Positions 1 through 7,750 of a stretch of 64,000 nt of DNA are shown here, in pieces. Under the pieces are notes generated by a model. It did not search any database. It was not told the DNA's origin and worked only from the letters and a program-made list of their open reading frames with translations. How positions within the stretch are numbered: the first letter of the stretch is position 1; the number at the start of each line of letters is the position of its first letter. The DNA is taken from positions 1-64,000 of the forward strand of contig CAZJHX010000024.1 of NCBI GenBank assembly GCA_964545715.1, read 5' to 3'. This stretch comes from CAZJHX01 sp964545715 (GTDB lineage: Bacteria > Myxococcota_A > UBA9042 > GCA-2863065). The position numbers and the translations under genes are program-made.

Positions 1-70
1 GGCGGTGGCGGTGGTGGCGGTGGCGGTGGCGGCGGCGGGGGCGGCGGCGGTGGCGGTGACGGCGGCGGTG
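1..70 (-). repeat. GCC/ACC triplet tract in linker of TIL protein
   Basis: This is a triplet-rich run of GCC, ACC and CCC codons on the minus strand. In the frame of the TIL gene it codes Ala/Thr. One base over it codes an almost pure proline tract, the linker type used elsewhere in this window (47940-49211). It is prone to replication slippage and assembly error. Confidence 0.6.
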
Positions 71-606
71 CCGACGCCAGTCGTGTCGTCTGCGGTCGTG
101 TCGTCCCCAGTGGTGTCGTCGCCGGTGTCTTCACCCTCGCACAGCTCCTCGCTGATGCAGCCGTCGACCTCGTCCCAGATCTGCGTGCCCTCGGGGCACT
201 CACACAGCTCGACACAGACCGCGTCGCAGGCGTCACCCGGCTCCGGGTTTTCGCAGGTCAGCGGGCCGCAGCCCGAGCCGCAGTAGTTCCACTCGCCGCC
301 GGTGCTTTCGCACAGCACGACCTCGGGTGGCAGCGGGGGCAGCAGGCCGTTGCAGTCGTCCTCCTCGATGCAGCCCTCGGTCTCGTCCCAGAGCGGGGCG
401 CCCACCGGGCAACCGCACAGCGGGACGCAGACCGACGGGCAGATCGGGCCCGGGTTGGGATTTGCGCACGTCGCCGGACCGCAGCCCGATCCGCAGTCCG
501 TCCATGAGCCGCCCGTATCCGCGCACAGGTCCATCGCCGATTGGGCCCAGGCGCTCGCCGGGCACAGCATTAGCGCCAGCCAGATGATTGAAATCTTTAT
601 GTTCAT
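1..606 (-). CDS. Secreted TIL-domain (trypsin-inhibitor-like) cysteine-rich protein, partial
   Basis: The frame opens with ATG at 606 and stays open to the window edge, so the C-terminus is missing. Residues 1-20 form a signal peptide ending in A-W-A-Q. Two cysteine-rich modules of about 60 residues follow (residues about 27-85 and 95-155). Each has the order C...CGSGCGP.TC.NP...C..VC...C.CP.G...WDE..GCI....C, which matches the TIL fold of extracellular protease inhibitors. An Asp/Thr stalk follows (repeats of DDTT), then an Ala/Thr-rich tail coded by GCC/ACC triplets. A GGGAG ribosome-binding site lies a few bases before the ATG. The gene is divergent from the lipin-like lipoprotein at 713. 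The inhibitor role is inferred from the fold; TIL modules also occur in adhesion proteins. The tail frame is doubtful, because shifting by one base turns the same DNA into a poly-proline linker. Confidence 0.72.
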   Translation of the reverse strand, partial: MNIKISIIWLALMLCPASAWAQSAMDLCADTGGSWTDCGSGCGPATCANPNPGPICPSVCVPLCGCPVGAPLWDETEGCIEEDDCNGLLPPLPPEVVLCESTGGEWNYCGSGCGPLTCENPEPGDACDAVCVELCECPEGTQIWDEVDGCISEELCEGEDTGDDTTGDDTTADDTTGVGTAAVTATAAAPAAATATATTATA

Positions 607-698
607 GCTCCCACCATTTCCATACCGCCGCTGCGTAGTGTACCCGAATATCGTTGACCCTCGCCTATCGAACTTCTGGGGGTTGGCACGGACTTCGC

Positions 699-704
699 TA
701 TGAC
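699..704 (+). promoter_or_regulatory. Candidate -10 box of a near-leaderless promoter
   Basis: TATGAC lies 8 bases before the ATG at 713, and there is no purine-rich ribosome-binding site between them. The spacing would place transcription start at or within a few bases of the start codon. It fits the pattern seen before several other genes in this window. No good -35 box is visible. Confidence 0.3.
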
Positions 705-712
705 CGACCGGC

Positions 713-1765
713 ATGAAGAACCAATCCCTATGTCTCTTGTTGGCCCTTGCTTTGGCTGGATGTCCCTCGACCGGGACCGAGCCCGTGCAACCCGAAACGC
801 CCGAGGCGGAGGCCCCAGTGGCCCCTCAATGTGACTTTCACGAGCTGGAATTAGACGGCGGACCGCAGGACTTTGAACACACCTCCACGTCGTTTGTGAG
901 CGCGCTGGGTGACGCCCATCACCGCGGTCAGGACGTCATCGTGGCGACAGGGCAACCGCAGGTATTAATTGGTAAATTTGCGTACGGCGGCGTGGACAAG
1001 GACCTCAAGGACGAGTGGGTCGACGTGTACGCATGGCGCGAAGCGGACTGCGCATGGCAGCTGCTCGGGGCGCAGAAAACAAGCGACGACGGAGACAACG
1101 GCACCCAATTTGGCGTCGAGGACGACGGCGGTCGCATCTTCTTTACCGTGGATGCGGCCGAGCACTTCGGCGCGGGGCGCCACCCGGTGCGCATGGTCGT
1201 CCGCGGCGATCACTCCATGGCAGCCTTTGACGTCTATGTCGTGGCGCCAAATCGCAAGACGGTCGTGTTCGACATCGACGGCACCCTGACCATCGACGAT
1301 TTTCAGATCGTGGCGGACAAGACCGCTGACCTGCTGGGCGGCACCTATGTCCCCGTCATGCACGAGGGCGGCGTTGAGGTGGTTCAGGCGTATGTCGACG
1401 CGGGCTGGTTCATCGTCTACGTGACCGGCCGCCCGGACGTGCTGCGCGACATCACCGAGGAGTGGCTGGCGGACATGGGCTTTCCCGAGGGCGCGCTGCA
1501 CACGACCGATACGCTGGGGGAGGCGCTGCCGACAGAGGACGGCGTGGGCGCCTACAAGACCGCGTTTTTGCAGCGGCTGCTCGGCGACGACGTGCAGGCG
1601 GACATCCAGGCCGTTTACGGCAACGCCCCGACCGACATCACGGCTTACGAGGCGGTCGGCATTCCGAAGGCGGCGACGTACATCATCGGGCCCCACGCGG
1701 GCGAGGGCGATACCGTCGCGATCGACAGCTACGTCGACCACGTCAAAGAGCTGACCGAGCTCTAA
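713..1765 (+). CDS. Lipoprotein with lipin/LNS2-type HAD phosphatase domain
   Basis: This 350-residue protein has a lipoprotein signal (lipobox LAGC, Cys16) and a short Glu/Pro-rich linker. Residues about 40-180 are a beta-rich region like the N-terminal part of bacterial lipin-like proteins. Residues about 183-345 are a HAD domain: DIDGTLT (nucleophile Asp and general acid Asp), then VTGRPD, then GNAPTDITAY. This is the motif set of LNS2 (lipin/Ned1/Smp2), known in eukaryotes as Mg-dependent phosphatidate phosphatase or phosphatidate sensor. The inferred role is dephosphorylation of phosphatidic acid, or another phosphate monoester, at the outer or periplasmic membrane face. The gene ends 18 bases before a phospholipase D lipoprotein on the same strand, whose product would be its substrate. 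The family call is solid; the substrate is inference. Confidence 0.85.
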   Translation: MKNQSLCLLLALALAGCPSTGTEPVQPETPEAEAPVAPQCDFHELELDGGPQDFEHTSTSFVSALGDAHHRGQDVIVATGQPQVLIGKFAYGGVDKDLKDEWVDVYAWREADCAWQLLGAQKTSDDGDNGTQFGVEDDGGRIFFTVDAAEHFGAGRHPVRMVVRGDHSMAAFDVYVVAPNRKTVVFDIDGTLTIDDFQIVADKTADLLGGTYVPVMHEGGVEVVQAYVDAGWFIVYVTGRPDVLRDITEEWLADMGFPEGALHTTDTLGEALPTEDGVGAYKTAFLQRLLGDDVQADIQAVYGNAPTDITAYEAVGIPKAATYIIGPHAGEGDTVAIDSYVDHVKELTEL

Positions 1766-1779
1766 CACGGCGCAGGTGC

Positions 1780-1785
1780 TAGGAT
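1780..1785 (+). promoter_or_regulatory. Candidate -10 box (TGC-TAGGAT) for leaderless start at 1793
   Basis: TAGGAT is preceded by TGC (extended -10 style) and followed by 7 bases and ATG at 1793. Either this or read-through from the upstream gene could supply transcription. AGGA in the same box could instead serve as a weak ribosome-binding site for 1793. Confidence 0.35.
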
Positions 1786-4700
1786 GCCGCCCATGATTCG
1801 ACACACCGTTGTACTGACGTTGCTTGCGGGGACCCTCGGCTGCTCCGACAGCAAGCTCGACGCCACGCAATACGCCCCGCGCCCGCAGGAGCAGATATTG
1901 GTCGCCGGTAAGGCCGACGAGGGGACGTCCCGGCGCTACGAGGTGCTGATGAACGACCCGCACTGCGACATCTGCTCGTCGTCGGACAAGAAGTATCTGC
2001 AGGCCAACTCCGCCATCAAAGTGCGCGTGCTGCAGCTGATCGCGGGGGCGACGACCAGCGTGGACGCCGCGCAGTTCACGTTTAGCGTCAAAGAGATCGA
2101 GCAGGCGCTGAAAGCCGCACACGCCCGCGGGGTTCGCGTGCGGCTGGCGATCGACGTGGGTCAGGACAAGCCGGGCAAGGTCGCGCGGCGCCTGGCCGAG
2201 GCGGGCATCGACGTGCGCTTTGTGTCGGGCAAGCCGCCCAATGGACCCAACGGCCATGCGGGGCTTCTACACAGCAAGTTCATGATCGTTGACGGGCTCA
2301 CCGTGGCGACCGGCAGCAACAACTGGTCGTCAACCGGGACGTCGTTCAATGAGGAGAACACGATCGTGGTGCACGCGGACGCCGCGGACCCGCTCGTGAT
2401 CGGCTTTCAGTGCCACTTTGACGCGATGTGGGCCGGCGACATCGGCGCGTCCGGGCAGTGCTCCAGCGGTGCGGTGCGGTTCACGCCCGGATCGGGTCCG
2501 CGCAAGATGATCCGCGACGACATCCGCGCGGCTGAGACGCGCATCGACGTAGTGATGCATCACTTCACGTTCAAGTCGCTGGTCAAAGAGCTGCGCAAGG
2601 CAGCCGAGCGCGGGGTGCTAGTGCGCGTGCTCGTCAACGCGGACGACCGGGACGAGCATCGCGGTGGCGAGTGGGAGAAGCTGTTTGCGGCGGGCGGACA
2701 GATCCGCTTCAAGCAGAGCAAGGGCGGGCTGTGGCAGCTGCTGCACCACAAGATGGCGATCGTCGACGGGCGGATCCTGCTGAACGGATCGGGCAACTGG
2801 TCGGGCAGCGCCTTTTTCAACAACTACGAGAACTACGTGCGGTATCTGTCGCCGGCGGTCGTAGATCCGTTCGTGGCCCAGTTCGAGCGCTTGTGGCAGT
2901 GGTCTTTGACGCCGGCTTCGCAAGACGCCGGGCGGTCGGCAGCCGAGCAGCATGCAGACGAGCAGCGCGTCTTTTTCGGCAGCCTGCACGCACACGTGGC
3001 GGCCAGCAGCAGCTTTGGGCAGCTGCTGGATGACGGCAAGGGCTATCGCACGGACGAGCAGGGCAACCAGGTGCCGGTGGGGGGCAACGATCCCTATCGC
3101 GTGGCGTTCGAGTACGCGCGAGACGTGGGCGGGCTCGACTTTGTGGCGCTGACCCCGCACACCTCGGACGATCACGGCAGCGCCGACGCGCCCAACATGA
3201 GCGTCAGCGGCTATGCAGACCTGGCGGCCGCGGCGGATCTGGTGACGCTGGACTCGGCCGGTGACTTCGTGGCGCTGGCGGGCATGGAGTGGTCGACAAA
3301 CTCCAGCGGCAACCACGTCAACCTGCTGGGGTCCAGGGCCATCGCCAAGATCGATAGGGGCCGGTTTGACCTGCTCTACGCGGAGTTCCTGCCCGATCGT
3401 CGGGCGGCGGGGGACCGCGTGTTTCTGCAGCTGAACCATCCCAAGACGTTTCGCCTGGACGAGACGTCGCTGAAGGGCAGCTGGGACCAGATCCTGGATG
3501 TGAATCTGACCGACATTCCGAAGAAGGGTGAGCGCAAAAAGAAGTTCAACGACTACGGGCTGGACGACTTTGAGCCGATTCGCAGCGTTCGCGCCGCCTG
3601 GATCGCCGGGGATGCGGTGCCCGATGCCGACACGGTGGCCCAGACGCTGGCCAACATGGAGCGCACCGGGCGCCCGTGGATTCGGCTGATGGAGGTGCTG
3701 CTGGCGCGCGGGACCGAGCTGAGCAGCGAGGCGCCGTTCAACCCGTCGCTGGTGGCCGGTGATGAAGAGGGCACGCTGGTGCGCCGGACCAAGGTGCACG
3801 GTGACTTCGATTATTACCTGCGCCACGGCTTCAAGCTGGCGCCGACCGCGCCGCACGACAATCACTACGCCAACTGGGGGACGGGGCACACCAGCCGGAC
3901 GGGCATTCTGGCCGATCAGCTGACCGAAGACGCGTTGATGGACGCCATCGATAAGCGCGCCGTGTTTGCGTCGGAGGATCAAAACCTGGAGCTGCGCTTC
4001 TACGCGGCGGGGCGCGTGCCGATGGGCGGGACTCACCGCACGGTGTCGTCCAAGGTCACGCTGCAGGCGCGGCTGGACGATCCCGACTTCAGCGGGCCGT
4101 TTGAGCTGCGGGTGTGGCGGGGGCGCGTGGGTGGCCCGGCGCCGTCCGAGGTGCTGCTTCGCACGGACGTCGCAGGCGGCGCCTGGGTCGATCTGTCGGT
4201 CACGGCCGACGTGCCTGGAATGTACTTTGTGTATCTGGAGATCACGGAGCCGGCGGCCGATCGCATGGCGTGGTCAGCGCCGATCTGGATCGAGCGCCTG
4301 GGCAGCTGTGGCGACGGCTTTTGCAGCAGCTACGAGGCGGCCGTGTGCGGAGCTTGCAGCGCGGACTGCGGCGCGTGCGAAAAGAGCGCGTGCGGGGACG
4401 GGCAGTGCGGCGCGGGTGAGTCCTGCTCCACCTGTGCGGCCGACTGCGGCGCCTGCCAGGTGTGCGGCGACGATGTGTGTGACACCAGCGAGGACTGTGC
4501 GGGTTGCGAAGCGGACTGCGGCGCGTGCGAGACGTGCGGCGACGGCCAATGTGACGCGTCCGAAGACTGCGAGAGCTGCCCGGGCGACTGCGGCGCGTGC
4601 ATCGTGTGCGGCGACGGCGTCTGCACGGCGGCCAGCGAGGCGTGTGACACCTGTGCCGAGGACTGCGGCGCCTGCATCGTGTGCGGCGACGGCGTTTGTG

Positions 4701-5197
4701 TCGAGGGATCAGAGGATTGCACGGGGTGCGAGGCCGACTGCGGGGCGTGCATCACGTGCGGCGACGCGGCCTGCAACGGCGACGAGACCTGCGACACGTG
4801 CCCGGACGACTGCGGTGCCTGCATCACGTGTGGCGACGCGACGTGCACCGCGGGCTCCGAGACCTGTGACACCTGCGAGGCGGACTGCGGGCCGTGCGCA
4901 CAGTGCGGCGACGACGAGTGCTCGGACGGCGAGACGTGCGAGACGTGCGCGGACGACTGCGGCGCGTGTATCGTGTGTGGTGACGGCGCCTGTGCGGACG
5001 GCGAGAGCTGCGAGTCCTGCCCGGACGACTGTGGGCAATGCGGCGGGACCTGCTGCGAGACCTCCAACAGCGCGGGCTGCTCAAACGCCGCGGTGCAGGC
5101 CTGCGTATGCGCCAAAGACGCTTATTGCTGCGATGTCGCGTGGGACTGGCTGTGCCGGGACGAGGTGACCAGCTTCGGCTGCGGGGCCTGTAATTAG
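1784..5197 (+). CDS. Lipoprotein: phospholipase D (two HKD) + PHP/DUF3604 domain + 10 Cys-rich repeats
   Basis: The protein has 1137 residues from ATG 1784; ATG 1793 is an equally good or better start. The lipobox is TLGC. Residues about 45-390 are a PLD domain with two complete HxKxxxxD motifs, HSKFMIVD followed by GSNNWS, and HHKMAIVD followed by GSGNWS. Such a pair forms one active site that hydrolyses or transfers phosphodiester head groups. Residues about 395-835 resemble DUF3604, a PHP-like metallohydrolase (GSLHAHV, LTPHTSDDH, LNHPKTF, PHDNHYANW). The tail has ten 22-26 residue repeats of the form CGDG.C...E.C..C..DCGAC, then a cysteine-rich end with CVCAKDAYCCDVAWDWLC. A paralogue without the repeats lies at 9948. 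It ends flush against the convergent gene at 5198. A surface phospholipase role is inferred. Confidence 0.9.
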   Translation: MPPMIRHTVVLTLLAGTLGCSDSKLDATQYAPRPQEQILVAGKADEGTSRRYEVLMNDPHCDICSSSDKKYLQANSAIKVRVLQLIAGATTSVDAAQFTFSVKEIEQALKAAHARGVRVRLAIDVGQDKPGKVARRLAEAGIDVRFVSGKPPNGPNGHAGLLHSKFMIVDGLTVATGSNNWSSTGTSFNEENTIVVHADAADPLVIGFQCHFDAMWAGDIGASGQCSSGAVRFTPGSGPRKMIRDDIRAAETRIDVVMHHFTFKSLVKELRKAAERGVLVRVLVNADDRDEHRGGEWEKLFAAGGQIRFKQSKGGLWQLLHHKMAIVDGRILLNGSGNWSGSAFFNNYENYVRYLSPAVVDPFVAQFERLWQWSLTPASQDAGRSAAEQHADEQRVFFGSLHAHVAASSSFGQLLDDGKGYRTDEQGNQVPVGGNDPYRVAFEYARDVGGLDFVALTPHTSDDHGSADAPNMSVSGYADLAAAADLVTLDSAGDFVALAGMEWSTNSSGNHVNLLGSRAIAKIDRGRFDLLYAEFLPDRRAAGDRVFLQLNHPKTFRLDETSLKGSWDQILDVNLTDIPKKGERKKKFNDYGLDDFEPIRSVRAAWIAGDAVPDADTVAQTLANMERTGRPWIRLMEVLLARGTELSSEAPFNPSLVAGDEEGTLVRRTKVHGDFDYYLRHGFKLAPTAPHDNHYANWGTGHTSRTGILADQLTEDALMDAIDKRAVFASEDQNLELRFYAAGRVPMGGTHRTVSSKVTLQARLDDPDFSGPFELRVWRGRVGGPAPSEVLLRTDVAGGAWVDLSVTADVPGMYFVYLEITEPAADRMAWSAPIWIERLGSCGDGFCSSYEAAVCGACSADCGACEKSACGDGQCGAGESCSTCAADCGACQVCGDDVCDTSEDCAGCEADCGACETCGDGQCDASEDCESCPGDCGACIVCGDGVCTAASEACDTCAEDCGACIVCGDGVCVEGSEDCTGCEADCGACITCGDAACNGDETCDTCPDDCGACITCGDATCTAGSETCDTCEADCGPCAQCGDDECSDGETCETCADDCGACIVCGDGACADGESCESCPDDCGQCGGTCCETSNSAGCSNAAVQACVCAKDAYCCDVAWDWLCRDEVTSFGCGACN
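4308..5043 (+). repeat. Ten tandem CGDGxC..CxxDCGAC coding repeats
   Basis: I count ten units of about 66-78 bases, each coding six cysteines in the order CGDG.C.....C..C..DC..C. They form the C-terminal third of the PLD/DUF3604 lipoprotein. Similar units occur in surface proteins of Myxococcota. They presumably form a disulfide- or metal-stabilised stalk or an exposed adhesion surface. Confidence 0.85.
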
Positions 5198-7681
5198 CTA
5201 GGGCTTGCTGAGCCAAACAGGGCTGGTAACGGCCCAGCCAGGGGCATGCGTGCCCGGTCCCGGCGCGGTCGGGCCGTGGCTCACCACCACAAATGGGGTG
5301 TTCGCCACGGAGATCGTGACCTCGAACGACGCTTTGCGGGCGCCGGCCTCCACCTCGAGGGCGGAGACGTCGAGGGTCTGGACGACCTGCGGTCCGGCCC
5401 ACACGCTGAGCTCGCCCAGCGTCAGCCAGTCGGGCGCGGCTACCGTGATGGTCGCGGTCACGGTCGCTTCCGTCGAGGTCAGCGTGTCGCCGATCCCGGC
5501 GGTTTGTGCGCCGTCCTTCAGCTGAACGGTGAGGAAGACGCCCGCCGTCGCCAGCGTGCGTCCCGCCCGGATGCCGTCGTCGATGGCTGTCGGCGTGATC
5601 GGGCCGTCGCCCACGAAGACGTACGTGCGTGGGTTGCCTATCGCATCCTTCAGCCCGTGGGAGTCGCTGGTGCCGGTGGCCGCGATTCTTGCCCCGCGCG
5701 CCGATAGCTCCAGCCACTCGGACATGACCTGCTCGGTGTCCTTGTGCGCGGTGCCGTTGATCACCTCCAGCGCGTCGCAGCGCACCGTGTCGGTCGCGGT
5801 CTGCGGGCCCAGGTTCAGCGCGTCGAAGAACGCCGCGTAGCCGCTGGCAAACCGGGGGTGGTTGCACTGCACCACCGTCGCCTCATCGCCGTGCAGCAGG
5901 TCGAACAGCTCGTCCAGCTCGGTGCCGAACCAGCGGGGCGCGCCGTTGCCCGAGACAGCCGGGTCGACCGCCCACGGCCAGACGTTGAAGTGTCCCAGCC
6001 CCACGGTGCTGACCTCGAGTCCGCGGCGCACGATCAGCGGCCCCTCCGCCAACGGGCCGTCCGCGATGTCGGAGACGAAGTCGTGGTTGCTGATCACGAT
6101 CGCGTCCAGCCCGTCCGCGATGGCCAGGGCGATCCGCTGGTCCAGCGGCTCCTCGCTGTCGGGGGAGTCCTCAGAGTGCACATGCAGGTCCACCGCTGCC
6201 CAGCCGGCGGTGTCTACGACGCGCGGCAGGACGACGGCGATGGTCTGCGTCTTGCCCGCCTCCAGCAATATCGCCGCGTGATGCAGCGCGTGCTCGGGTC
6301 CGCGATGGACGAACACATCCCAGGCGCCGGGCGGCAGCAAGAAGCTCTGCTCTGCACCGGCCGACACGAGGCGCCGGCGCAGGTCCAGATCCGGGTCGAC
6401 CCGCTGCGCCGTGATGCGAAAGGGGGCGCCTGCGCCGTTACCGTCCGCGACCGACACCGTCAGCGTGGCGTGGTCCGGTGCCTTCAGCTGCAGGTCCGCC
6501 CCGGGACCGACCGACGCCGCACGGTTGGTCTGCCCAGCGCCACCGGGGCCGCCCGCGCCGTCGCCGATCCAGCCCGGAGCCAGCGCGCCGGTCGATTCGG
6601 GCACCCGGCACTCAAACGCGCCCTTGTCGTCCACCGCACAGCGCGCGATCGGGTTGCCCGCGCCGTCCAGCGCCTCGATAACCGTCTGTGGACCGGCGCC
6701 CGCGACCGTGCCGCTGACGGTGGTGCTGGTCTCACCCAGCCGGTCGCGGACCAGGGCCATCGCTTGGGCCACGTCGTCGCCGACCGCCAGCAGACGTGTG
6801 ACCGACGCCCCGTCCTTCGGCACCTCCAGCCCGTCGTACAAGAAGCCGCGGATGACGGTCAGGTTCAGCATCTCGCGGCCCATCGCGGACCCGGTCGCGC
6901 ACGCCGGCACGTCGCTGCCCGGCCGCATGGGTGTCACACCCACCACGTTGACCACCGCGCCCTCGGGCAGGTCCCACTGCCCCAGCCCCGGCACGAATCG
7001 GCGCACCTCTCCGCCCCACAGCACAAGGTCCGCCAGCGCGACAGAGACGCCTTCCTCACCTTTGTCGGGAAACAGGGTCGTCGTGATCTCCAGCACCGGC
7101 GAGTCCGGCGCCAGCGTGTACTCCAGGCGCACGCGGACCGGCGGCTCCGGAAACGGCAGCACCGACGCGATGGTGGGCAGCGCGACCAACGCGCCTTCGG
7201 CAACGACGCGCGCGACGAGATCGGCGCCGTCAGACGCCACCTTCACGCTGTCGGGCAAGACCAGGTGAAACGCCGCGGTCGTCACAAACTCTCGCAACGG
7301 GTCATGTCCACGCTGTGCGCCGTCGGTCCCCAATCGCACAACATCTACCAGGCCGCTGCCCGTGAATCCCAGCACCGCGTGGCCCTCTGCGCCCGCGCGC
7401 ACGACAAAGCGGACGCGGTCGTTTTCCAGCACCAGATCCCCGACGCGCGCGGCGACCAGCGGTCCTGTCGGCAGATCCTCGGCGCAGTCCAGAGAGCGCG
7501 CCCGTACGCTGCCGGCGACCGCGGGTGAGGGGGGACACGTCGGCGGGGGCTCGGTGGTCTCCTCCTGCGCGACGTCTTCGGGCGGCGCCACGACGTCGGG
7601 CGCGGTGATGTCGTCATCCGTGCAGCTCGCCAAGGACAGCAGCACTGCAACCGAGAGGGCCGGGGTTCTGAGTGTGGTCAC
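5198..7681 (-). CDS. CehA/McbA-type PHP metallohydrolase lipoprotein
   Basis: The protein has 827 residues and starts with GTG at 7681. Its signal peptide ends in a LASC lipobox, followed by an acidic Asp/Glu/Pro linker. The first 450 residues are beta-rich and unrecognised. A PHP domain begins near residue 497: DLHVHSEDSPDS, ISNHD, NHPRF, GTSDSH. These histidines and aspartates are the metal ligands of the CehA/McbA group, founded on carbaryl hydrolases but mostly of unknown substrate. The remainder (about 730-827) looks like an immunoglobulin-like beta domain. It is convergent with the PLD/DUF3604 gene, with stop codons abutting (TAG at 5195-5197 and its own stop at 5198-5200). A phosphoesterase or ester hydrolase acting at the cell surface is likely; the substrate is unknown. 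Confidence 0.8.
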   Translation of the reverse strand: MTTLRTPALSVAVLLSLASCTDDDITAPDVVAPPEDVAQEETTEPPPTCPPSPAVAGSVRARSLDCAEDLPTGPLVAARVGDLVLENDRVRFVVRAGAEGHAVLGFTGSGLVDVVRLGTDGAQRGHDPLREFVTTAAFHLVLPDSVKVASDGADLVARVVAEGALVALPTIASVLPFPEPPVRVRLEYTLAPDSPVLEITTTLFPDKGEEGVSVALADLVLWGGEVRRFVPGLGQWDLPEGAVVNVVGVTPMRPGSDVPACATGSAMGREMLNLTVIRGFLYDGLEVPKDGASVTRLLAVGDDVAQAMALVRDRLGETSTTVSGTVAGAGPQTVIEALDGAGNPIARCAVDDKGAFECRVPESTGALAPGWIGDGAGGPGGAGQTNRAASVGPGADLQLKAPDHATLTVSVADGNGAGAPFRITAQRVDPDLDLRRRLVSAGAEQSFLLPPGAWDVFVHRGPEHALHHAAILLEAGKTQTIAVVLPRVVDTAGWAAVDLHVHSEDSPDSEEPLDQRIALAIADGLDAIVISNHDFVSDIADGPLAEGPLIVRRGLEVSTVGLGHFNVWPWAVDPAVSGNGAPRWFGTELDELFDLLHGDEATVVQCNHPRFASGYAAFFDALNLGPQTATDTVRCDALEVINGTAHKDTEQVMSEWLELSARGARIAATGTSDSHGLKDAIGNPRTYVFVGDGPITPTAIDDGIRAGRTLATAGVFLTVQLKDGAQTAGIGDTLTSTEATVTATITVAAPDWLTLGELSVWAGPQVVQTLDVSALEVEAGARKASFEVTISVANTPFVVVSHGPTAPGPGTHAPGWAVTSPVWLSKP

Positions 7682-7687
7682 CGGCCC

Positions 7688-7693
7688 AGCGTA
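7688..7693 (-). promoter_or_regulatory. Candidate -10 box (TACGCT) before GTG 7681
   Basis: On the minus strand TACGCT is followed by 6 bases and GTG, with no ribosome-binding site. It fits the window-wide TANNNT arrangement. Confidence 0.3.
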
Positions 7694-7750
7694 CCCGATT
7701 TCTGATGGTCTGCTTATTACGGTGCAAACCGGCTAGTCCTGCGCAGCCCC

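Noticed and set aside
684..699. TGGCACG-N4-TCGCT resembling a sigma-54 -24/-12 promoter before 713
   Set aside because: One mismatch at the -12 element, and TATGAC in the same place fits the commoner box seen elsewhere. Cannot be decided by eye.
4330..5115. 261-codon minus-strand frame in the PLD tail with repeated HAPQSS-like units
   Set aside because: The repeat reflects the ten coding repeats of the plus-strand gene; no start signal or domain.
5744..7528. 594-codon plus-strand frame opposite the CehA/McbA-type gene
   Set aside because: Shadow frame: no start context, no domain, and the minus-strand protein has clear PHP motifs.
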